Part shown: piece by piece, positions 6,701-13,132 of the stretch | Layout: the number at the start of each line of letters is the position of its first letter | Numbering within the stretch: position 1 is the first letter of the stretch | Origin: an uncultured Ellagibacter sp. | Lineage (GTDB): Bacteria; Actinomycetota; Coriobacteriia; Coriobacteriales; Eggerthellaceae | DNA length: 38,411 nt | Direction: 5' to 3' | NCBI GenBank assembly: GCA_934654815.1 | Contig: CAKUGU010000023.1 | Span: 1-38,411 of the forward strand | Made by a program: the position numbers and the translations under genes | The notes under the pieces: generated by a model | Database searches by the model: none | Told to the model about the DNA's origin: nothing | Seen by the model: only the letters and a program-made list of their open reading frames with translations

Positions 6701-8565
6701 CTTACCTTTCCGACGAGATCATCCGTCTCATGCACCTTGCGGGGCCGAAAGCGCCGCTCGTTCTGAAGGTCGACGAGAGCGATGTGCAGGGCCCACTGCG
6801 CATCCGCGTGCGATCGTTCATCGAGACCGTGCGCCTACGCCGCAAGAAGAATGCGGCCGCCAACGCCGTTGCGGAAGGAGGCCGGACCGCGGGCGCGCAT
6901 GTCGCGTGCTCGCCTGATCTGCCCGACCCCTACCCGCAGAAGTTCACGAAGGACCGCGCCAAGGACACCGTCGTGCTCATCCCCAACACCTCGCACGCCT
7001 TCTGCCGCCTGATGTCGGCGGCGTTCGCCGGACAGGGGCTGCGCACCGAACCGCTGGAAATCGGTCGCGAAGAGGCCATCCGCCTGGGAAAACAGTACGT
7101 GCACAACGACATCTGCTTCCCCGCGCAGATCGTCATCGGAGAGGCGCTCGCGGCGCTGCGCAGCGGGAAGTACGACCTTGACCACGTGGCCATCGGAACA
7201 GGCAAGTACGTCGGCGACTGCCGACTCACGCATTACTGCGCGCTCCTGCGCAAGGCGCTCGACGACGCAGGGTACCCGCAAGTTCCCATCATCACCAACG
7301 ACGACGTCGACTCGCACCACGTGCACCCCGGGTTCAAGATGAACACGCGCTCAGCGCTGCGCATCGCGATGTCGCTGCCGATGATCGACGCACTCGAAGA
7401 GCTGCTGCGCAAGATGCGCCCCTACGAGCTTGAGCCGGGAGCGGCGAACCGCGCCTTCGACGAGGCGCTCGACATGCTGATCGAAGGCCTCGAGACGAAA
7501 TCGCATGCGAAGTTGAAGCGCGCGTTCGCGCGGGGCATCGAGCGCATGAAGCAGGTTCCTTACGATCGGTCACACCTGAAGCCGCGCGTGCTCATCGTGG
7601 GAGAGTACCTGCTGAACTTCCACCCGGGAGCCAACCACGACGTGGAGCTGTACCTGGAGAAAAACGGCATGGAGGTCATCGAGGCGCGCATGACCGACGT
7701 CATCCGAAAGACGTACTTCTATCAGCACGCCCAGGAAAAGGAATACCATGTGACCAGGCCTTTCACCGAGAAAGCCTGGCATGCCGTGGCTGATAGCGTG
7801 TTCGACGTCGCCCACAACACCTGCGACGCCATCGCGAGCGCGCACCCGCTCTACGAGCCGCCGTGCCGCATGCCCGACCTCGTGCGCGCAAGCGATCCCA
7901 TCATCCACCACACGTTCGACGCGGGCGAAGGCGTGCTCATCCCCGGCGAGATCCTGCACCACGCGGCGCACGGCTGCACGTCGTTTCTGATCCTGCAGCC
8001 GTTCGGGTGCCTGCCCAACCACGTGGTGGGACGCGGCATCGCCAAGCGGCTGAAGGAGCTATACCCGAACGCGAACATCCTGCCTTTGGACTACGACCCC
8101 GACGTGAGCTTCGCGAACATCGAGAACCGCCTGCAGATGCTCATCCTGAGCGCCAAGGGCGCCGCCGACGCGACCGAGGAGGGCACAGCCGCAAATACGG
8201 CGACGGCCGCCGCAACCGAAGACGCGCCCGCAGCGGCGCACTCGGGAAAGCACGCGCCCGAAGCACTGACGGACGCGATCGCCTCGGCGGCGAGCACCGC
8301 GGCGGAGGCGGCCAACGACGCCGCACACGTCGTCGCGGGCGCCGCCGCCTGCACGCTCGACGCAGCCTACTTCGCTTCCGACACCGCCGCGACCGCAGCC
8401 CAGGCCGCCTCGCACGCGTCGGAGGTCGCGGCGACGCGTGCCCAGGATGCCGCCGCCCACCTGAAGGACGCGGCCCAGCAGGCGCACGCCCGTCGCGTCG
8501 GCGAGGATCACGCAAGCGGGACGACCAACGCGGCCGAACCGTCGGACGAAGGAGCACGTTCATGA
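3745..8565 (+). CDS. Giant tandem acyl-CoA dehydratase activase / HgdC-HgdB-like protein
   Basis: This about 1,606-residue cytosolic protein carries two BcrAD/BadFG-type ASKHA ATPase domains in tandem (residues 5-265 and 337-600). Each has the DxGSTT phosphate loop and a GGQD motif. Each also has two cysteines spaced 39 residues apart (C136/C175 and C466/C505), the spacing of the [4Fe-4S] ligands in the HgdC activator. HgdC-type activators use ATP to inject an electron into 2-hydroxyacyl-CoA dehydratases. A cysteine cluster follows (C635, C638, C642, C661). Then come long DUF2229/HgdB-like regions (about 690-1470) with repeated CFPA motifs. The last about 134 residues are an Ala-rich helical tail not expected for the family. 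The ATG at 3745 is chosen, but a GTG at 3736 is possible; both lack a clear ribosome site. No separate dehydratase subunits are present in the window. The stop overlaps the amidohydrolase start as ATGA. Confidence 0.9.
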   Translation: MTDKLHYNLGIDVGSTTAKAVIFDPARDEVVFSRYVRHNAHQVETVAKLLRTCATDFPNAAFRVVACGSGGTTIADILGVPFVQEVVANSLAVRRDYANVRCAIELGGQDAKMVFFDRDDATGKTSVSDMRMNGSCAGGTGAFIDEMAKLLKVPVEEFDALAARGQSVHQVSGRCGVYAKTDIQPLLNQGVSKEDLALSSFHAIAKQTIGGLAQGLDINPPVIFEGGPLTFNPTLVRVFAERLELSPDDVVVPTRPETIVAFGAALAADELFAEEAGAEVEDLAAAADALEAAAAHPEETSAGTTFFASDAERDAWEREHALPPQTAQAPARGTRISAYLGIDSGSTTTKFALVSPDGKLVDSFYAPNEGEPLDVARTALLALRDRYREAGATLDILGVGTTGYGELMFAKAFGANYHTVETVAHARAAEACVPDASFVLDIGGQDMKALWIDGGIITDIVVNEACSSGCGSFLENFASSLGIEVKDIAEAAFSSKRPAVLGSRCTVFMTSSIVSEQRSGKTPADIMAGLCRSIIENAFTKVIRVPNLESLGDRIVVQGGTFLNDAVLRALEQHVGKPVTRAPYPGLMGAIGIALLTQEHLEDARESGAGESESPAFSLDFLDTFSYTQESNLVCPFCANHCNRTRITFSNGDSWITGNRCPRGEVVGNPKDEVVRKQVKRISQAAESVPNLFDEREELLFRAWPHPEPLHTRATTIGLPRVLSLWEYAPFWTTLWRTLGFTVKLSRPSTRRMYENGLSAVTSDTVCFPAKLTHGHIRDLVKQGVDRIFMPSVTTVSSENTSDVSQSMCAVVKGYPIVMRNSDNPEKRFGVPFDAPLFHWLAEKDMTRQLTEYLKRDFGVDADEAKRAIDAAEAAQRAFKSKLAERGKQVADEVEREGSFAVVLASRPYQNDALVNHELPRYFTELGIPVLTADSVPHVNEVDLSKSRLDVVNNFHARMLSSAVLAAQDDTLEYVQLVSFGCGHDAYLSDEIIRLMHLAGPKAPLVLKVDESDVQGPLRIRVRSFIETVRLRRKKNAAANAVAEGGRTAGAHVACSPDLPDPYPQKFTKDRAKDTVVLIPNTSHAFCRLMSAAFAGQGLRTEPLEIGREEAIRLGKQYVHNDICFPAQIVIGEALAALRSGKYDLDHVAIGTGKYVGDCRLTHYCALLRKALDDAGYPQVPIITNDDVDSHHVHPGFKMNTRSALRIAMSLPMIDALEELLRKMRPYELEPGAANRAFDEALDMLIEGLETKSHAKLKRAFARGIERMKQVPYDRSHLKPRVLIVGEYLLNFHPGANHDVELYLEKNGMEVIEARMTDVIRKTYFYQHAQEKEYHVTRPFTEKAWHAVADSVFDVAHNTCDAIASAHPLYEPPCRMPDLVRASDPIIHHTFDAGEGVLIPGEILHHAAHGCTSFLILQPFGCLPNHVVGRGIAKRLKELYPNANILPLDYDPDVSFANIENRLQMLILSAKGAADATEEGTAANTATAAATEDAPAAAHSGKHAPEALTDAIASAASTAAEAANDAAHVVAGAAACTLDAAYFASDTAATAAQAASHASEVAATRAQDAAAHLKDAAQQAHARRVGEDHASGTTNAAEPSDEGARS

Positions 8566-9356
8566 CCGTCGTAGACGCGCACGTTCACGTATATCCCGAC
8601 AAAATCGCAGGTAAAGCCTCAGAAAGCGTCGGCGAGTTCTACAGCTACCCGATGGAATCGGCGTCGGGCTCGGTCGACGCGATGCTCTCGCTCACCGAAG
8701 GGTCGCCGATCACCCATCACATCATCTACTCCGTGGCGACCAAGCCGTCGAACGTCGAACACATCAACGACTTCATCGCCGGAGAATGTCGCAAGCACCC
8801 TAACTTCATCGGGTTCATGGCGATGCACCAGGACTACCCCGACCCACAGCGTGAGATAGAGCGCGCGCAAAAGCTCGGTCTTAAGGGGATGAAGCTCCAC
8901 CCCGACACCCAGGGCGTGAACATGGACGACCCGCGGCTCATGCGGATCTACGAGATGATCGAGGGGAAGATGCCCCTCGTCGTTCATTGCGGCGACTACC
9001 GTACCGACTATTCGCACCCGCGTCGCATGAAACGCATCCTGCACGAGTTCCCCAACCTCGTCGTCGACGCCGCGCACTTCGGCGGCTGGTCGGTGTTCGA
9101 CTTGGCCGTGGAATACCTCGAGGACGAGAACTGCTTTTTGGACATGTCGAGCGCGCAGACGTTCTTGGGTCCGCGCCGCACGCGGGAGCTCTGCGAGCTG
9201 TACGGGGCCGACCGCATCCTGTTCGGGTCGGACTTCCCCATGTGGAGCCCGGTCAAGGAATACGACCTGTTCCACAGCCTGGGGTTCAACAAGTGCGATT
9301 TCGAGAAGATGACCTGGCACAACGCCGAGCGCTTCGTGGGGGAGGACATCGAGTAG
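8562..9356 (+). CDS. Metal-dependent amidohydrolase family protein (Amidohydro_2)
   Basis: This 264-residue TIM-barrel hydrolase has the metal-ligand pattern of the amidohydrolase superfamily. It begins with D-A-H-V-H (HxH) a few residues from the N-terminus. A KLHPD segment follows around residue 110, then VVHCGDY (His) and DAAHFGG (His) on later strands. The catalytic Asp is in LFGSDFPM near the C-terminus. This set is that of the PF04909 group, which includes decarboxylases and lactone or amide hydrolases. The start is the ATG at 8562, which overlaps the activase stop by four bases and has GAAGGAG in front of it, so translation is coupled. Co-expression with a CoA-dehydratase-type activase suggests a role in anaerobic acid or ring catabolism, but that is inference. 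Confidence 0.88.
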   Translation: MTVVDAHVHVYPDKIAGKASESVGEFYSYPMESASGSVDAMLSLTEGSPITHHIIYSVATKPSNVEHINDFIAGECRKHPNFIGFMAMHQDYPDPQREIERAQKLGLKGMKLHPDTQGVNMDDPRLMRIYEMIEGKMPLVVHCGDYRTDYSHPRRMKRILHEFPNLVVDAAHFGGWSVFDLAVEYLEDENCFLDMSSAQTFLGPRRTRELCELYGADRILFGSDFPMWSPVKEYDLFHSLGFNKCDFEKMTWHNAERFVGEDIE

Positions 9357-9480
9357 GCCGACTTCGCACCTGCGCCGTCGGCCGATCTGCGCGAAAGCGC
9401 CTTGTGCAGATCCCTCCCCTGCCTCGGTTGGATTCCGCGGCACAGCGCGCCTTTCACCTGCCGTGCGCTGTGCCAACCGA
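9356..9480. repeat. Three consecutive stem-loops between convergent genes
   Basis: Three inverted repeats fill the 135-base gap between the amidohydrolase and the CNNM gene. They are GGCCGAC/GTCGGCC (9356-9362, 9377-9383), GATCTGC/GCAGATC (9384-9390, 9406-9412), and a long compound stem TCGGTT..GGCACAGCGC/GCGCTGTGCC..AACCGA (9424-9480). None is followed by a T tract on either strand. They probably act as bidirectional mRNA 3'-end or decay barriers rather than intrinsic terminators. Confidence 0.5.
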
Positions 9481-9491
9481 CCGTGAACGTG

Positions 9492-10814
9492 CTATTCCTC
9501 GTCAGGGTCCTGCGGCTTCTGCTCGACCGCGACCGAGATCTTGTCGATGCGGTGGCGGTCCATTTCCACGACGGTGAACGTCGCCTTGGCCTCGCGGCCC
9601 TCGAGCGTCACCGTGTCGCCCTCCTGCGGGATGCGGTCGAACGCCGCAAGCAGAAGGCCGCCCGCCGTCTCGCATTCGTCCGATTCCTCGGGAAGGAACC
9701 CGATGAGCTCTTCCAAGTCGTCGATCGGCAGCGAGCCGTCAATGAGGTAGGTCCCGTCGTCGCGCTTCACCACTTCGTCATCGATCCCGTGGCTGTATTC
9801 GTCGTCGACGTTGCCGACGATCTGCTCCATGATGTCGCTCATCGTGACGATGCCAGCGGTGCCGCCATGCTCATCGACCACGACGGCGATCTTCGTGTGG
9901 CGCTTCTGAAGGAATTGCAAAAGCTTCGCGATGGGAATGCTCTCAGGAACGGCGTTGAGCTCGCGCACCGGCAAATCCTCCATCGACGCGTCAGATTCCA
10001 TAAGGAACAGATCCTTCACGTGCACGAACCCGACGAGGTGGTCTTTGCTCCCCCGGCACACCGGGTAGCGCGTGTACTTGTAGCGTTCAGCCAGCTCGCG
10101 GTTCTCGGCGAGCGAATCCTCCAGGTCGAGGCACACGAGCTCGGTGCGCGGCGTCATGATCGCCTCGGCGTCTTTATCGCCCAAATCGAAGATGTTGTCG
10201 ACGTACTCATTCTGGTCGGGGTCGATAAGGCCGTTCTCGGTCGACTCGTCGATGAGCAGTTTGATCTCCTCGTCGGTGTACACGTCGTGCTCGTTGGCCG
10301 GGTCGTGCCCCGCAAGGCGGACGACGCCGTTGGTGATGCCGTTGAACAGCACCATGATCGGGTAGGTGATGCGGTAGAACCACAGAAGCGGCGTGGCCGT
10401 CATGAGCGCGTAACGCTCGGTCGCAAAGATGGCGAACGACTTGGGGATGAGCTCGCCGGTGACCACGTGGAGCGTCGTCATGAGGAAGTAGCCGATCGCG
10501 ACGGAAATGACCGAGATGACGGCGTCGGGCAGGCCGAACAGCACGAACAGCGGGCGGATGAGCGCCGAGATGGCAGGTTCGCCCAACCAGCCCAAAGCGA
10601 GCGAGGCGAGCGTGATTCCCAGCTGGCAGGCCGAAAGGTAGGCGTTGACGTTCTCGGCGATCGTCTTGGCGTTCTTCGCGCCGGGTTTCCCCTCGTCGTA
10701 AGCGAGCTCGATCTGGGATTTGCGGACGCGGACCATGGCGAATTCCGCGATGACGAAGAACGCGTTCATCAAGAGGAAGAACACTACGAGAATCAGGCTT
10801 GCTGCTATGGGCAT
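9492..10814 (-). CDS. CNNM/CorC-HlyC family membrane protein with CBS pair
   Basis: This 440-residue protein belongs to the hemolysin C/CorC (CNNM) family, linked to Mg2+/Co2+ efflux or divalent-cation homeostasis. An N-terminal DUF21 transmembrane domain spans residues 1-190 with about four membrane segments, including the family GELIPKSFA motif. A CBS pair follows, opening with the characteristic MTPRTE at residue 220 and containing VVVDEHGGTAGIVT in the second CBS. The CorC_HlyC C-terminal domain runs from about residue 345 to the end (the DGTYLIDG..LPIDDL region). AAGGAGG lies 14 bases before the start codon. It is transcribed apart from the TetR gene behind it (176-base gap) and converges on the amidohydrolase operon. 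Ion specificity cannot be told from sequence. Confidence 0.92.
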   Translation of the reverse strand: MPIAASLILVVFFLLMNAFFVIAEFAMVRVRKSQIELAYDEGKPGAKNAKTIAENVNAYLSACQLGITLASLALGWLGEPAISALIRPLFVLFGLPDAVISVISVAIGYFLMTTLHVVTGELIPKSFAIFATERYALMTATPLLWFYRITYPIMVLFNGITNGVVRLAGHDPANEHDVYTDEEIKLLIDESTENGLIDPDQNEYVDNIFDLGDKDAEAIMTPRTELVCLDLEDSLAENRELAERYKYTRYPVCRGSKDHLVGFVHVKDLFLMESDASMEDLPVRELNAVPESIPIAKLLQFLQKRHTKIAVVVDEHGGTAGIVTMSDIMEQIVGNVDDEYSHGIDDEVVKRDDGTYLIDGSLPIDDLEELIGFLPEESDECETAGGLLLAAFDRIPQEGDTVTLEGREAKATFTVVEMDRHRIDKISVAVEQKPQDPDEE

Positions 10815-10990
10815 GTAATCGACGGGCCTCCTTGGGCGTGTTTCGTGTTTGACTTCTCAGTATGCCACATGCATGCGCACCGTGCCGAGAATCGTCACCT
10901 GTCCGTTCCCATTCGCGGAGCGTGCGGAAGGCGAAGGCCGTAGGGCGCGCGGATGAGCCCAAGATTTCAGCAATGGTTTCGGCGAATCCC

Positions 10991-11635
10991 CTATTCCGCC
11001 TGATACCAGGACAACAGCATAGCGACGAAATCGCGGGTTTCGGCTTGGAGGTCGATCGGCGCCGCATCGACGCCCAGTTCGTCGAGCGCACGCAGCACCA
11101 TCGGATTGTTCAGGCACGACCCCGCCAGACCGACGCAGTGGTGGTACACCGTGTTCGCGAAACGCTCGACGCGGTCGGGCGCGATGCCGAGCACGCCCGC
11201 CATCTGATCCGAAAACGGCTCGAGGATTTCATAATACCGACGCTTGAATTCCCTGAGCTTCTCGTAGCCCACGTTCGTCTCGATAACCGAGTACAACAAA
11301 TCGCCGTAGCGGAAAAAGTCGCGATGGGCGGCGGCTATCCCCGACCACACACTGGCGATGGTGGCGTTATCGAACCCGCAACCGGCAGGCAGCGCGGCCA
11401 TGAGCGCGTCCATGTACCCATCGCGCTTGTCGGCGAACACGGCAAGGAAGACCTCTTCTTTCGTAGCGACGTACTTGTAGAGGTTCGTGCGCGACCATCT
11501 CAGTTCGTCGGCCAGAGTGGTCAGTGTGATCTCGTGAAAGGGCCGTGTGGCGAACTGATGGTCGAGCGCCGCTTTGACCTGCGCCAATCGTTCAGCCTTC
11601 TGCTCATCGCTTCGCGCGCGAATATAGTCTGCCAT
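10991..11635 (-). CDS. TetR family transcriptional regulator
   Basis: This 214-residue protein has an N-terminal TetR-type helix-turn-helix (about residues 30-65). It includes FHEITLTTLADEL, then WSRTNLYKYVATKEEVF, the canonical recognition helix and the following K-E-x-x-F. The remaining helical domain is the ligand-binding and dimerisation part and is not diagnostic. AGGAAG precedes the ATG at fair spacing. It is divergent from the iron-type alcohol dehydrogenase across a 231-base AT-rich region holding a palindrome at 11732-11741. Regulation of the dehydrogenase and of itself is therefore the simplest hypothesis. Its inducer is unknown; an aldehyde or alcohol would fit the neighbour. Confidence 0.9.
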   Translation of the reverse strand: MADYIRARSDEQKAERLAQVKAALDHQFATRPFHEITLTTLADELRWSRTNLYKYVATKEEVFLAVFADKRDGYMDALMAALPAGCGFDNATIASVWSGIAAAHRDFFRYGDLLYSVIETNVGYEKLREFKRRYYEILEPFSDQMAGVLGIAPDRVERFANTVYHHCVGLAGSCLNNPMVLRALDELGVDAAPIDLQAETRDFVAMLLSWYQAE

Positions 11636-11731
11636 GATGACGCTTCCTATTTCTCTTTTCGCCTAGTCGTACGAGCGGACCGCTCGAGTTTTCTTGTCCA
11701 TCTTCGCACTATACCATATGAGATACAAAGT

Positions 11732-11741
11732 TATACGTATA
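11732..11741. promoter_or_regulatory. Palindrome TATACGTATA, TetR operator candidate
   Basis: A perfect ten-base palindrome lies about midway in the divergent region between the tetR gene and the alcohol dehydrogenase, upstream of the putative dehydrogenase promoter. Autoregulatory TetR proteins typically bind such sites. Assignment to this regulator rests only on position. Confidence 0.35.
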
Positions 11742-11773
11742 CGGATAATAAGTGACATTATGAATCTTATAGC

Positions 11774-11802
11774 TTTACAAGCGACGTTTTGTCTCTTAAA
11801 CT
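11774..11802 (+). promoter_or_regulatory. Putative promoter of the alcohol dehydrogenase gene
   Basis: TTTACA (11774-11779), a 17-base spacer and TAAACT (11797-11802) resemble a sigma70-type promoter about 65 bases upstream of the ATG at 11867. Confidence 0.4.
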
Positions 11803-11866
11803 AGCGAATGCTCAACCCCAACGCAGATATGTCGCCAATGCAAGAAGCAGAGAAAGGAACATCACG

Positions 11867-13033
11867 ATGCTTGGAGATTTCACCTATTGCAACCCTACCC
11901 GCGTTCATTTCGGTAAGAACGCCATGAAGGCGCTCGGCGAGGAGCTCTCGAATTACGGTCAAATCGTGCAGTTGGTTTACGGCGGCGGCTCGATTAAGCG
12001 TAACGGCATCTACGACCAGGTCGTTTCCGTGCTCAAAGAAGCCGGCAAGACGATTGTGGAAGACGGCGGCGTCATGCCGAACCCCACCGCCGATAAGCTT
12101 CGCGAAGGCGTGAAGATCGCTCGCGAGAACAACGTCGATTTCATCTTGGCGGTAGGCGGCGGATCGTGCTCCGACTACGCCAAAGCCGTATCGGTGTCCG
12201 TCAACTGCGACGACGACCCGTGGGAGAAGTACTTCGCACGCTTTGAAGAGCCCACCTGCGCAATCGTCCCCGTCGGCGTGGTCCTTACCATGGCCGGCAC
12301 CGGTTCGGAGATGAACGGAGGGTCCGTTATCACCAACCACGAGAAGAACCTGAAGATCGGTCATGTGTTCAGCACCGACGTCGCCCCGAAATTCGCCATC
12401 ATGAACCCCGAGTTCACGTTCAGCTTGCCGAAATACCAGATGGTCGCCGGCATCTTCGACACCATGAACCATATCACCGAGCAGTACTTCTCCGGCACCG
12501 ACGACAACACGTCCGACTACATCATGGAAGGCCTCATGCGCGGGCTTATCGTGGCTAGCCGCGCTGCCGTGGCCGACCCAACCGATTACGAGGCGCGCAG
12601 CAACATCATGTGGACGGCGACCTGGGCGCTCAACACGCTCATCGGTTGCGCGAAGACGCAGGACTGGGAAGTGCACATGCTCGGCCAGGCAATCTCGGCC
12701 GTCACCGACGCCACGCACGGTATGACGCTTTCCGCCGTGGCGCTGCCGTACTATCGCCGCATCATGGGCTTCGGCCTGCCGAAGTTCGCACGCTTCGCCA
12801 CGAATGTGTGGGGTATCTCGGCCGAGGGCAAGACCGACGAGGAGCTCGCCGCTGCCGGCCTTGACGCCATGGAAGCGTGGATGCGCGAGATCGGCTGCGT
12901 CATGAACGCCTCCGAGCTGGGCTGCGACGAGTCCATGCTGGACAAGCTCGCCGACGCAACGCCCGTGATGAAGGGCGGCTACCACGAACTCAACCGCGAG
13001 GAAATCATCGCCATCTTCCGCGAAAGCCTGTAG
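11867..13033 (+). CDS. Iron-containing alcohol dehydrogenase (BdhA/YqhD type)
   Basis: This 388-residue enzyme belongs to the group III iron-containing alcohol dehydrogenases, which interconvert aldehydes and primary alcohols with NAD(P)H. The opening FTYCNPTRVHFG is the usual butanol-dehydrogenase-like start. GGGS in ILAVGGGSCSDYAKA binds the cofactor pyrophosphate. The metal ligands Asp198, His202, His270 and His284 are all in place. The MAGTGSEMNGGSVIT segment is typical of the YqhD/BdhA branch. The ATG at 11867 is preferred over an in-frame ATG at 11789 because AAAGGA precedes it and the family homology begins here. The upstream 26 codons overlap the likely promoter. It is a single-gene unit divergent from tetR and convergent with menEC. 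Confidence 0.93.
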   Translation: MLGDFTYCNPTRVHFGKNAMKALGEELSNYGQIVQLVYGGGSIKRNGIYDQVVSVLKEAGKTIVEDGGVMPNPTADKLREGVKIARENNVDFILAVGGGSCSDYAKAVSVSVNCDDDPWEKYFARFEEPTCAIVPVGVVLTMAGTGSEMNGGSVITNHEKNLKIGHVFSTDVAPKFAIMNPEFTFSLPKYQMVAGIFDTMNHITEQYFSGTDDNTSDYIMEGLMRGLIVASRAAVADPTDYEARSNIMWTATWALNTLIGCAKTQDWEVHMLGQAISAVTDATHGMTLSAVALPYYRRIMGFGLPKFARFATNVWGISAEGKTDEELAAAGLDAMEAWMREIGCVMNASELGCDESMLDKLADATPVMKGGYHELNREEIIAIFRESL

Positions 13034-13056
13034 GAAATCCCACCTGGCTCTCTCGC

Positions 13057-13094
13057 GCCTTGATGCCTGACGACCCGCCCGCCGGCGTCAAGGC
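13057..13094. repeat. Stem-loop between convergent ADH and menE-menC genes
   Basis: GCCTTGATGCC (13057-13067) pairs with GGCGTCAAGGC (13084-13094) with one G-T pair and a 16-base loop. There is no T tract. It probably protects or ends transcripts from both sides. Confidence 0.4.
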
Positions 13095-13132
13095 GCAACG
13101 CGTCGCTGAAAATTCGTTCGCATCACGACAAG

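Noticed and set aside
3685..6735. A 1,016-codon open frame on the minus strand opposite the activase gene
   Set aside because: It mirrors the codon bias of the GC-rich plus-strand gene, has an Arg/Val/His-rich composition without family motifs, and the plus-strand protein has clear catalytic motifs throughout.
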